Below are positions 7,060-14,657 of a stretch of DNA of 19,725 nt, in pieces. This DNA is from Clostridiales bacterium. Its GTDB lineage: Bacteria > Bacillota_A > Clostridia > Saccharofermentanales > Saccharofermentanaceae. The notes beneath the pieces are model-generated. The model had not been told where the DNA came from. It saw nothing but the letters and a program-made list of their open reading frames with translations, and searched no databases. Numbering within the stretch: position 1 is the stretch's first letter; every line of letters begins with the position of its first letter. The translations under genes and the position numbers were made by a program. Location: NCBI GenBank assembly GCA_017649745.1, contig JAGCGE010000016.1, positions 1 to 19,725 on the forward strand, given 5' to 3'.

Positions 7060-8442
7060 TTAATCTCTTCCACCGACGATCATTGATGATACTCTTATCG
7101 TCGGTTGACCGACATTAACAGGAACGCCACCGGAAAGCGAACCGCAGACTCCGGCAGAATGCTCAAGGTCATTACCGACACGGTCGATATTCATGAGTAC
7201 TTCTCCACCCTTACCGATCAAAGTAGCGCCTCTTACAGGCTCTGCGATCTTACCGTTTCTGATCATATAGCCTTCGGTTACGGCAAAGTTGAATTCACCT
7301 GTTGCAGTATCAACTGAACCGCCACCCATCTTTGCTGCATAAAGACCATACTCAGTATCAGCGATGATGTCCTTAGGATCATCTTTACCGTTCTCGATAT
7401 AAGTGTTACTCATACGTGAAGTTGGAGCATAAGTATAATCCTGTCTTCTGGAACAACCAGTAGGCTTCATTCCCATACGACGTGAACCGAGTTCATCTAC
7501 AAGATAACCTACGCAGATACCGTCTTTTATAAGCTGGAGATCAGATGATTCGTTACCTTCATCATCATAATTATATGAACCCCACTCACCTTCAAGCCTT
7601 GCGTTATCTTTAGCTGATACAACGGAATTAGCGATCTGCTGACCAAGCTTATCTGTAAAACATGAAGCCTTAATACCAACGGATGTTGCTTCAAGGGCAT
7701 GACCACAAGCCTCATGGAAGATTACTCCGCCAAAACCATTACCGATAACAACCGGCATCTTGCCTGATGGAGCATAGCCGCAAGTAGCCATCCTTATAGC
7801 TGATTCACAACATTCTGTAGCCTTTTCGATAATAGGATATTCATCGATGAACTTATAACCAAGTCTTGTACCAGGACTTACATGTCCTGTTTGTTTCTCG
7901 TCACCGTTAGTAGCAACAACAGAAAGACTAAGTCTGATCCTCTCTGAGCTTTCCTCTACGTTCACGCCTCTTGTATTAACTACTCTGATATTTCTAAGAT
8001 GAGCAGCAAGTGAACCTGTTGTTTGTGTGATCATCGGATCAAAACCGGATGCGTGCTCAATTCCTTTTCGAAGAAAATCAACATAATCTTTCTTACTTTT
8101 TGAAAAAGCAGATTCAACAAGATAAGCCTGATTATAAAGCTTAAGCTTATCCATAAGTTCAAGCTTTGCACCTTCACCTGAATTAACAGCTAATGATGCT
8201 TCTGAAGCAAGTTTGATCAGAGAATCTGTGTTGAAATCATTAGAAAAAACATAAACAGAATTCGTTCCTGACATTACTCTGATGCCGATACCGCGCTCGA
8301 TCGACGAACCTGCTTTTATAACTCGATTGTTAAGGAGATTAACTGAACTTCTTTTGGAATCTTCAATAAAAACTTCTGCAAAGTCAGCCTTTTTACCAAG
8401 AGCTGCTTCGAGAATACTAGAGATTTGACTGTCACTTAGCAT
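7060..8442 (-). CDS. tldD: TldD, zinc metalloprotease catalytic subunit
   Basis: Catalytic half of the TldD/TldE peptidase. The zinc motif HEACGH is at residues 243-248 (His243 and His248 ligands, Glu244 catalytic), preceded by VVIGNGFGGVIFH as in the family. The third ligand expected from the E. coli structure is a C-terminal Cys; Cys433 in SAGVCGSLSGG is in the right context. TSRMSNTYIENG and GYMIRNGKIAEPVRGATLIG are further conserved stretches. Length 460 residues is near E. coli TldD (481). AGAGGAT lies before the ATG. It sits between an AraC-type regulator 39 bases upstream and tldE 13 bases downstream, so all may be one transcript. Confidence 0.93.
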   Translation of the reverse strand: MLSDSQISSILEAALGKKADFAEVFIEDSKRSSVNLLNNRVIKAGSSIERGIGIRVMSGTNSVYVFSNDFNTDSLIKLASEASLAVNSGEGAKLELMDKLKLYNQAYLVESAFSKSKKDYVDFLRKGIEHASGFDPMITQTTGSLAAHLRNIRVVNTRGVNVEESSERIRLSLSVVATNGDEKQTGHVSPGTRLGYKFIDEYPIIEKATECCESAIRMATCGYAPSGKMPVVIGNGFGGVIFHEACGHALEATSVGIKASCFTDKLGQQIANSVVSAKDNARLEGEWGSYNYDDEGNESSDLQLIKDGICVGYLVDELGSRRMGMKPTGCSRRQDYTYAPTSRMSNTYIENGKDDPKDIIADTEYGLYAAKMGGGSVDTATGEFNFAVTEGYMIRNGKIAEPVRGATLIGKGGEVLMNIDRVGNDLEHSAGVCGSLSGGVPVNVGQPTIRVSSMIVGGRD

Positions 8443-8481
8443 ATGTATCCTCTTTTCTTATAAATGCTAAGGACAATTATA

Positions 8482-9348
8482 TCATAATTTAGACTTGTTA
8501 CCTGAAATACTGGTCTTTTTATACTCTCTCGGAGAACAGCCTACAACAGTCCTAAAAGCCCTGTTAAATGCAGTAATCGACTGGAATCCAGACTTAAAAG
8601 CACAGTCCATGATTGAAAGTGAATCATCTGCTAATAAGCCAATAGCGTGTCTGATCCTGACTTCAGAAATATAAGCAGCAATATTCTTACTCATATATTT
8701 CTTAAACAGCCTTGAAAAATAATACTGACTAAGACCAACATATTCAGCTACATCAGTCTGCGAAATCTCATCAATGAAATGCTCATCTATGTATGTAAGA
8801 GCAGCTCTAATATGTCTCTTGTCACTTTCGGAAACAATATCAACTACCATTAAATCAATATTACGATTAATAGTATGTTCACCAATCTTAACAAGAAGAT
8901 CAAGAACATGAACCTTACATTTAGATTCACTGAAAAATGTCTTATTGTCATACAGATCTCTGATCTTGAACATTCTGTCAGCAACAAATTCTGCAAGTTC
9001 AGGATCAGTAGAATGATCGATCTTATGATATTTAGTCATCAATTCAGAAGCAGTCACCATGTCAAGATTACTCTCGATTAGACCACTCGCAAAATGAACT
9101 ATAAGTGTGGAATTATGATCGATATTGATTGTCTCATGAACCTGATTTGGCCAAACAAGGAGAATATCATGTGTGTTCAATGTGATCTCTTCGCCTTCTA
9201 CCCTGAATCTGCAGTCATCTTTAAGAGCAATTGTAAATTCTGCAGCAGTATGATAATGAGGATCATACTTTGTCATGATCCAACGATAATTGACAGATAT
9301 GCCACGAAGTGTTCGGAACTTCAAAAATTCTTTCCTTGCTTTGGTCAT
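8482..9348 (-). CDS. AraC-family transcription regulator (cupin sensor plus double HTH)
   Basis: N-terminal cupin-like sensor domain (DPHYHTAAEFTIAL, with metal-type His residues, and LNTHDILLVWPNQVHET), then a C-terminal AraC DNA-binding domain. The latter has a first helix-turn-helix around EISQTDVAEYVGLSQYYFSRLFKKYM and a second around MDCAFKSGFQSITAFNRAFRTVVGCSPREYKK. The domain order is that of regulators sensing small sugars or related effectors; the effector cannot be read from sequence. The start is uncertain. ATG at 9348 has no ribosome site, and a possible promoter (9355-9382) would start transcription almost on it. A TTG at 9324 has AAGGA eight bases upstream and may be the real start. 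It is the first gene before tldD-tldE-metY and may control them, which is inference only. Confidence 0.88.
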   Translation of the reverse strand: MTKARKEFLKFRTLRGISVNYRWIMTKYDPHYHTAAEFTIALKDDCRFRVEGEEITLNTHDILLVWPNQVHETINIDHNSTLIVHFASGLIESNLDMVTASELMTKYHKIDHSTDPELAEFVADRMFKIRDLYDNKTFFSESKCKVHVLDLLVKIGEHTINRNIDLMVVDIVSESDKRHIRAALTYIDEHFIDEISQTDVAEYVGLSQYYFSRLFKKYMSKNIAAYISEVRIRHAIGLLADDSLSIMDCAFKSGFQSITAFNRAFRTVVGCSPREYKKTSISGNKSKL

Positions 9349-9354
9349 AGAATG

Positions 9355-9382
9355 AATATAGCAAAAAGTGGTCAATATTCAA
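9355..9382 (-). promoter_or_regulatory. Possible promoter of the AraC-type regulator
   Basis: TTGAAT (9377-9382, minus strand) and TATATT (9355-9360) are 16 bases apart. Transcription would begin near 9348, leaving a short leader with AAGGA (9333-9337) before the TTG at 9324. Farther upstream AGCACCAG occurs twice on the minus strand (9446-9453 and 9472-9479), a possible operator pair but weakly supported. Confidence 0.4.
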
Positions 9383-9462
9383 GCAAATATCATCAAATTC
9401 CGTTATATTTTGTCGAATCCGATGTATAAAATATAGGCACAAAGGCTGGTGCTTTTGCAAAG

Positions 9463-9502
9463 GGAAGAAAACTGGTGCTGTATCAAACATTTGATACAGC
9501 AC
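9463..9502 (-). terminator. Terminator of the acyl-CoA synthetase gene
   Basis: GTGCTGTATCAAA (9475-9487) and TTTGATACAGCAC (9490-9502) are perfect 13-base complements with a two-base centre. On the minus strand the stem is followed by CAGTTTTCTTCCC. It lies 35 bases past the stop of the acyl-CoA synthetase gene and before the AraC gene. Confidence 0.75.
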
Positions 9503-9537
9503 TATTTATTTGTATTATAATACGCAATTGATCAATG

Positions 9538-11241
9538 TCAATATCTCTTGATTTTTCTAGAGGTATTCTTTTCGAATTCTTCCTTACGGAGAACAGTCTT
9601 CTTGATCTTCTTATAGTTAATGAGCTTAGTATTTACTTCTTCTGTTACTGATTCAAGTAATTTAGTAACTTCCTCATCACTAGGATCTTTCTTACCTAAC
9701 TTAGCCTCAACTTCTTCCATATTTGGGAAGATCGTTGCTACGATAATAATGTCATTCTTAACCTTATCCTCTACACCGGATACAACGCTTTCCTGAACAA
9801 CAGGATATTGAGCAAGTAGATACTCGATCTCTTCAGGGAAAACATTCTTACCATTTTTTGCTATAATGACGTTCTTCTTACGACCTGTTATGATACAGAA
9901 TCCGTCAGAGTCAATGTAACCCAAGTCACCTGTATGATAGAAGCCTTCACTATCGAGAGCTGCTTTTGTTGCTTCCTCATTCTTATAGTAACCGAGGAAA
10001 ACATTATCACCTCTACCGGCGAATTCACCGATTCCGTCTTCATCAGGATTAAGGATCTTGATCTCACAACCAGGAAGCGGTAATCCTGCAGCATGATTCT
10101 TGTAGATACAATCACGATTTAATGCAAGGATAGGTGCGCACTCTGTAAGACCGTATCCCTGACATGAGAAGATACCGATATCCTGGAAGAACTGAAGGAT
10201 CTCAGGATTAATAGGTGCACCACCTACGATAAGAAGACGAAGTCTTCCGCCAAATGTCTCGTGGATCTCCTTAAAGAGTTTTCGACGAAGATCGATGCCG
10301 ACCTTTCTAAGTCCGTTAGAAAGCTTACGAGCAGTATCGAACTTCTTTCTAAGCTTAGGATCAGCATTAAGTTTCTTCTGAATAGCCTTATAGAACATCT
10401 CTGCCATAGCAGGAACCATAAGGATACATGTAGGCTTACATTCTTTGATATTAGTTGTGATATAACGTAAACCTTCACATACTGCAACAGTTGAACCTCT
10501 GTAGACCTGTCCTAAGAAGCCGCATGTACATTCATATGTGTGATGCAAAGGAAGAACTGACATGAATACATCCTTAGGATCGATATAAACGAATGAATAC
10601 ATCGCCATAAGATTCTTACATACATTCTTCTGGCAAAGCATAACCGCTTTAGATTTTGCTGTAGTACCTGATGTGAAAAGAAGGATAGTCATCTCATTAG
10701 GATCGATAGGAGTATCAAGGAAAGTACGATCTCCACCTGCAATGAGTTCCTGACCTTTATTTACGAGATCCCAGAAATACATATACTTAGGATCATCAAG
10801 TTTATCCATACAGATATAATGCTTAACGGAAGGAACCTTACCATATACTTCTTCCATAGCTTCGAGCTTAGCCTTAGAGAAAACAATGATCTCGACATCG
10901 GCTCTTTCAAGCATACTCTCGATCTCTTCAGCAGGAAGTTCTTTATCAAGAGGAACAACACAACCTGTTCCGTTAGTAACAGCGAGATATGATACGAACC
11001 ATTCATATCGTGTCTCACCAAGAATAGCTATCTTAGCTCCCTTATTAACCAGTGACATAAAGCCTGTACCCAAAGAATCAATATCTTTGTCGTACTTATC
11101 TGGCATGATCGGAACATATTCCCCACCCTTCTGTTCCTTTACCAAAAAACATGGATTTTCCGGATGATCTTTAACTCTTTTCTTGACCAACTCACGAAGA
11201 TCATTGATCTGTGTCACTTCATATAAAGGCTTTTCCTTCAT
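9538..11241 (-). CDS. AMP-forming long-chain acyl-CoA synthetase
   Basis: Activates a fatty acid with ATP and CoA through an acyl-adenylate. All adenylate-forming core motifs are present: the phosphate loop LLFTSGTTAKSKAVM (about 187-201), GYGLTECAPILA, the hinge region FYHTGDLGYIDSDGFCIITGRKKN, and the C-terminal catalytic Lys563 in SRKIKRY. Its 567 residues match the soluble long-chain acyl-CoA ligase group of Clostridia; a ligase feeding an acyl carrier protein cannot be ruled out. The start is well set by AGGAGGG seven bases before the ATG. No signal peptide is visible. It has its own promoter region with a TTTGA-N3-TCAAA palindrome (see 11271-11298) and its own terminator, so it is probably transcribed alone. 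Gene name fadD/lcfB not assigned because substrate is unknown. Confidence 0.9.
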   Translation of the reverse strand: MKEKPLYEVTQINDLRELVKKRVKDHPENPCFLVKEQKGGEYVPIMPDKYDKDIDSLGTGFMSLVNKGAKIAILGETRYEWFVSYLAVTNGTGCVVPLDKELPAEEIESMLERADVEIIVFSKAKLEAMEEVYGKVPSVKHYICMDKLDDPKYMYFWDLVNKGQELIAGGDRTFLDTPIDPNEMTILLFTSGTTAKSKAVMLCQKNVCKNLMAMYSFVYIDPKDVFMSVLPLHHTYECTCGFLGQVYRGSTVAVCEGLRYITTNIKECKPTCILMVPAMAEMFYKAIQKKLNADPKLRKKFDTARKLSNGLRKVGIDLRRKLFKEIHETFGGRLRLLIVGGAPINPEILQFFQDIGIFSCQGYGLTECAPILALNRDCIYKNHAAGLPLPGCEIKILNPDEDGIGEFAGRGDNVFLGYYKNEEATKAALDSEGFYHTGDLGYIDSDGFCIITGRKKNVIIAKNGKNVFPEEIEYLLAQYPVVQESVVSGVEDKVKNDIIIVATIFPNMEEVEAKLGKKDPSDEEVTKLLESVTEEVNTKLINYKKIKKTVLRKEEFEKNTSRKIKRY

Positions 11242-11270
11242 ATAACCCTCCTAATAGGTATTTCTTTTTC

Positions 11271-11298
11271 ACTATACCATAATGATTTGAACTTCAAA
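11271..11298 (-). promoter_or_regulatory. Promoter of acyl-CoA synthetase with overlapping palindromic operator
   Basis: On the minus strand TGGTATAGT is an extended -10 (TATAGT at 11271-11276), about 30 bases before the ATG. Directly upstream TTTGAACTTCAAA (11286-11298) is a perfect palindrome around one central base and would overlap the -35 zone. Its form TTTGA-N3-TCAAA resembles the FabT (MarR-family) lipid-gene operator as I remember it from streptococci. No FabT gene is in the window. Confidence 0.5.
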
Positions 11299-11355
11299 GT
11301 AGTAAAGAATAATTGTCACAAAAAGTTTAATTCTTATCGTTTTTCCTAACCGAGA

Positions 11356-12204
11356 TCAGCTAATAGATGTATTACTGTCTATAAAAGGCGAATACATCAT
11401 GATCGCAGAATTATGGATAAGGTGTTCATCTGATATAAGTTCACCATTCAAATTGTAAGTTAATTGGTAAAGATCATTATGTCTTGTAAAGCCGCCCCAG
11501 TACTCACTTCGCATTTCATGATTGCGCTCAACGATATCGAATCTGTAAAGCGGCTCACTATTGACTCTTATCTCACCTTCAAGATAATCGTTACTTACTT
11601 TTACATTTATCTGATACGTATCCTCAGTATCATTTCTGAGCATAAGATCACCATAAGGATAAAAACATGTTGCTCCACTTCCGAAAGGTTGTGTCCTGTT
11701 CGAATCAGGGAATACATCATAACCATGGCGATGACGTTCTACAACTGTAAGAGGTGTATGGATCGCCATCCAAAATATCAGATTAGAAAGCTGACAAAGA
11801 CCGCCACCGATCCCTGGTTTAACTGTTCCGTTAACAAGGACCATGCCTTCTTTATAACCCTTACTCTTACTTGGATTTCCGATAAGTTTCCAATAACTGA
11901 ATATCTCTCCAGGATGGATAACTATTCCGTCGATCCTTTTAGTAGCTATCTTAAGATTCGTGATCTTATTTTTCTGCAGATACATATCAGCATTTTTATG
12001 ATTACGGATCAACGGAGTTTTGTGAGAAAAGTACTCATAATAAAGTTGCTCGCCGGAAAAAGATCTCGCAAAGTCTTTATGTAGTTTTAACCATAGAAAT
12101 TTACGCTTCGTTCCATAGATAAACCTGCCAATCTTAAGACGAAATTCTGATCTTATAATCGGCTTTACGGTAAGTTCAGGAATACGAATGTCACCAGTGC
12201 TCAT
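11356..12204 (-). CDS. VanW-family protein
   Basis: Homologue of VanW, a protein first noted in vanB vancomycin-resistance clusters and common in Clostridia outside them; its biochemical role is unclear. The core is unmistakable: NLKIATKRIDGIVIHPGEIFSYWKLIG, KGYKEGMVLVNG, GGGLCQLSNLIFWMA, HTPLTVVERHRHGYDVFPD and PFGSGATCFYPYGDLMLRN. No signal peptide or membrane segment is seen, unlike longer VanW proteins with extra wall-binding domains. No vanH/A/X or VanRS genes are nearby, so resistance is not implied. The ribosome site is weak (TAGGACGAC). A TATAAT box at 12255-12260 suggests its own transcription start behind the pyrimidine operon. No clear terminator was found after its stop. Confidence 0.88.
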   Translation of the reverse strand: MSTGDIRIPELTVKPIIRSEFRLKIGRFIYGTKRKFLWLKLHKDFARSFSGEQLYYEYFSHKTPLIRNHKNADMYLQKNKITNLKIATKRIDGIVIHPGEIFSYWKLIGNPSKSKGYKEGMVLVNGTVKPGIGGGLCQLSNLIFWMAIHTPLTVVERHRHGYDVFPDSNRTQPFGSGATCFYPYGDLMLRNDTEDTYQINVKVSNDYLEGEIRVNSEPLYRFDIVERNHEMRSEYWGGFTRHNDLYQLTYNLNGELISDEHLIHNSAIMMYSPFIDSNTSIS

Positions 12205-12254
12205 AGTCGTCCTACGTCCTTACTTATTCGCACTATCCCCGGCTGCGTAAGTGG

Positions 12255-12284
12255 ATTATAGCACGGCCATTACTTGAGTGTATA
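12255..12284 (-). promoter_or_regulatory. Likely promoter for the VanW-family gene
   Basis: Minus-strand TGCTATAAT is a full extended -10 (TATAAT at 12255-12260). TATACA (12279-12284) lies 18 bases upstream as a weak -35, inside the end of the DUF45 gene. The predicted leader to the ATG is about 45 bases. Confidence 0.5.
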
Positions 12285-12872
12285 GCCCTTCAATTCATTC
12301 CTCAAAGATTTATAATTTGGACAATAATTTTCAACAAGATTCCAGAAAGCAGGCTTGTGATGCATATGTATCAAATGAGCATGCTCATGCATCAAAACGT
12401 AGAATAACTGTTCATCAGTCAGATAATTACAATATGCAGAAATTGATATAACCTTATCCGCTGAGCATCTACCCCAATATGATTTACTGTAAGAAACTTT
12501 ATAAGATATTGCACGAGGACCTTCATAATCAACCATTAAGTCCTCACATCTTTTCAATAATCTGTTCTTAAATGATGCACTTCTTGAATCATTAGGCAAA
12601 GTAAGTTCCTGTTTAGCTTCAGCCTTATTGATCCATTTCATGAACAAAGGCGACTTTTCGCGCATGAATCTGTCTATCTCAGATCTAGGCACTCTTGAAT
12701 CAGCTTTAACAAAAAACTTACTATCATTTGGAGAGTATGTAACACGGATACCGGCTTTATATCTCTCGTAATATTCGAGTTCATACGAAATACCGACCTC
12801 CGGTATGACACAGGTCATAACGGGGATCGGTGATCGTTTAGCTCTTTGTGGTCTATGTCCCTTCTTAAACAC
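12270..12872 (-). CDS. DUF45/YgjP-type zinc-dependent hydrolase
   Basis: Member of the DUF45 (YgjP/WLM-like) metallohydrolase family. The C-terminal half has the conserved W-G-R-C-S motif, followed by the zinc site HEHAHLIHMHHKPAFW: H162, E163, H166 and a third ligand H172, counted from the start used here. The family resembles SprT/zincin peptidases, but substrate and reaction here are unknown. The start is ambiguous. The frame stays open into the pyrE-like gene up to a TTG at 12926. I prefer GTG at 12870-12872, which overlaps the preceding stop and could be translated by coupling; ATG at 12818 is a second option and has no ribosome site. It is the last gene of the pyrimidine operon by position, but nothing ties it to pyrimidine synthesis beyond that. 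Confidence 0.82.
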   Translation of the reverse strand: MFKKGHRPQRAKRSPIPVMTCVIPEVGISYELEYYERYKAGIRVTYSPNDSKFFVKADSRVPRSEIDRFMREKSPLFMKWINKAEAKQELTLPNDSRSASFKNRLLKRCEDLMVDYEGPRAISYKVSYSKSYWGRCSADKVISISAYCNYLTDEQLFYVLMHEHAHLIHMHHKPAFWNLVENYCPNYKSLRNELKGYTLK

Positions 12873-13719
12873 TTGCAAATCCCTTGGAAATAGCAAGTTC
12901 AGCACGCTCTTTAGCCTTACCGCCAAGAGCGATCTGTTCCTTGATGAAGTTAGGATGATCCTTAAGGAAGGAATTCATATACTCAGTTGGATCAGCAAGG
13001 AACTTCATTGTGAGATCATACTGCTGCTGATTGATAGCACCAAGCTCGATTGCCTCATCGAAAAGGCTCTTATCGATTCCTGCGAATGTCTCCATTGAAA
13101 CACCGAGTTCTTTAAGGTTAGCTTCACCGTTCTGATGTCTGTCGATAACAGCTACAGTGTTTGTGATCTCACTTCCAAGTCCTCTGATAGCAGGGATCCA
13201 TGCACGAACATAAGAAGAAGCTTCAGTAATAAGATCAGCTACATGGATTGCCTTAAGACCCTTAAGGTCAACATCAGAAGAATTCTTTGTTATCTCGAAG
13301 TTCTCTGTAGAATAAACAGATGAACCATCCTTGAAGATAGAAAGATGTGGCTTAGCAAGGAAGTATGAAGGAAGGATCGAGAAGAAGAAATCTCTTCTTT
13401 CACCGCCTGAGATATAGTCGAAATCATACTCTGAAAGTTTCTGAGTAATGAGATCTGTGATCATCTTGAATGTCTCAGACTCTTCATAGATCTTAAGAAG
13501 GTCAAGGAAGATCTTCTTAGGGAATGTAGTCTTATCTTCTGCAATATAAGTCTCGATCTTCTTAAGGATATCATTAGCTGTAGCTTCATCTCTGATGATG
13601 AAATGAGTATTGATATAGAATGGTCCGAGAGTACCTGATGTGTACCAGAATGGTGTCTCCTCAGGAGCTACGCGAACTGCATTTGTCTTAAAAAGTGCTT
13701 CGATTACTTGATTTGCCAT
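12865..13719 (-). CDS. Divergent PyrE-like orotate phosphoribosyltransferase
   Basis: By position and partial similarity this should convert orotate and PRPP to OMP. Resemblance to PyrE: WYTSGTLGPFYINTHF matches the S-G-x-x-S-P-Y-Y-I-D region; YDFDYISGGERRDFFFSILPSYFLAKPHLSIFKDG matches the G-G-x-x-x-A-x-x-x-A-x-x-L-x-x-P region; LKGLKAIHVADLITEASSYVRAWIPAIRGLG matches the PRPP site; VAVIDRHQNGEANLKELGV matches D-R-x-x-G-G-x-x-N-L. Differences: the PRPP motif normally V-V-D-D-V-I-T-T-G is HVADLITEAS (first Asp is Ala, TTG is EAS); the catalytic-loop K-E-x-K-x-H-G is not found; a roughly 70-residue C-terminal extension is present (284 residues versus about 210-225). The start is supported by GAGGTG. 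It lies 23 bases after pyrD, and the next gene overlaps its end. It could be an active variant, or a regulatory or moonlighting paralogue with the true pyrE elsewhere. Confidence 0.75.
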   Translation of the reverse strand: MANQVIEALFKTNAVRVAPEETPFWYTSGTLGPFYINTHFIIRDEATANDILKKIETYIAEDKTTFPKKIFLDLLKIYEESETFKMITDLITQKLSEYDFDYISGGERRDFFFSILPSYFLAKPHLSIFKDGSSVYSTENFEITKNSSDVDLKGLKAIHVADLITEASSYVRAWIPAIRGLGSEITNTVAVIDRHQNGEANLKELGVSMETFAGIDKSLFDEAIELGAINQQQYDLTMKFLADPTEYMNSFLKDHPNFIKEQIALGGKAKERAELAISKGFASV

Positions 13720-13742
13720 AATATATTCACCTCGTTAATTTA

Positions 13743-14657
13743 TTACCAGAGTTCAAGAGTACCTGTAAGATCCTTAAGATCCATATTGTTCTCTTCGGTG
13801 TATTTTATCAGATCTTCCGTTATCTTTACCGGCAAAGTCGGATGGATAAGAGAACCTGTTCCGATCTCAACTGCGGATGCACCGGCGATCATGAATTCGA
13901 TTACGTCTTCATAACTCATTACGCCGCCACAACCGATGATTGGGATATCCAATACTTTGGAACATTCAGCAACCATTCTGATAGCGATCGGCTTGATAGC
14001 AGGTCCTGAGTATCCGCCTGTATTATTGTGAAGGATCGGTCTTCTAGTCTTGATATTGATAACCATTCCGAGAAGAGTATTGATAAGAACAACTGCATCA
14101 GCTCCTCCCTCCTGGGCTGCCAGTGCAACAGCCTTGATATCAGTTACGTTAGGTGTGAGCTTGATCCACAATGGTAGATCAGTCTCTTTACGCATAAGAG
14201 TTACGATCTCTTTAACCTGAACTGGATCTGCACCTAAAGTCATACAACCTGCCTTAACATTAGGACAGGAAAGATTGATCTCAAGTGCATCGATCTTATC
14301 TTTATGGGCATCGAGCTTTCTTACCATAGCGATATAGTCTTCGAAAGAGTGACCAGCCGCATTAACGATAACGCCTGTATTAAGTGATCTCATGTAATCA
14401 AGATCATTCTCGATGAAATAATCTACACCAGGATTTTGAAGACCAACAGAATTAAGCATACCTGAAGCTGTCTCAGCTACACGGCAACCTTCGTTACCCT
14501 GTCTTGGTCTGATCGTAAGTCCTTTTGATGAAAGACCACCAAGGATGGAAAGATCATAATACTCTGAAAGTTCGTGACCGAAGTTGCATGTTCCTGAAGC
14601 TAAGATCAACGGACTTTTAAGATCTACATTACCTACTTTTACATTGATAGAACTCAT
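13743..14657 (-). CDS. pyrD: Dihydroorotate dehydrogenase B, catalytic subunit
   Basis: Oxidises dihydroorotate to orotate using FMN and passes electrons to PyrK, so NAD is the final acceptor (class 1B). Typical class 1 features: LILASGTCNFG at the N-terminus, GGLSSKGLTIRPRQGN, GMLNSVGLQNPG, the active-site loop with Cys131 in INLSCPNVKAG (Cys rather than Ser marks class 1), WIKLTPNVTDI, and the FMN phosphate-binding GGVMSYEDVIEFMIAGASAVEIGTG. Its 304 residues match family length. The start codon overlaps the pyrK stop in TGATG, so the two subunits are translationally coupled. Confidence 0.95.
   Translation of the reverse strand: MSSINVKVGNVDLKSPLILASGTCNFGHELSEYYDLSILGGLSSKGLTIRPRQGNEGCRVAETASGMLNSVGLQNPGVDYFIENDLDYMRSLNTGVIVNAAGHSFEDYIAMVRKLDAHKDKIDALEINLSCPNVKAGCMTLGADPVQVKEIVTLMRKETDLPLWIKLTPNVTDIKAVALAAQEGGADAVVLINTLLGMVINIKTRRPILHNNTGGYSGPAIKPIAIRMVAECSKVLDIPIIGCGGVMSYEDVIEFMIAGASAVEIGTGSLIHPTLPVKITEDLIKYTEENNMDLKDLTGTLELW

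Noticed and set aside
9475..9502. The 13-bp palindrome as an AraC operator
   Set aside because: AraC-family sites are normally direct repeats; the perfect stem with a following T-run just after a stop codon is better read as a terminator.
11464..12084. A 206-codon open frame on the plus strand opposite the VanW-family gene
   Set aside because: It lies wholly antisense to a strongly conserved gene, has no ribosome site, and its product shows no family features.
11356..12204. Vancomycin resistance locus
   Set aside because: VanW-family proteins are common in Clostridia without resistance; no ligase, dehydrogenase, dipeptidase or VanRS genes are present.
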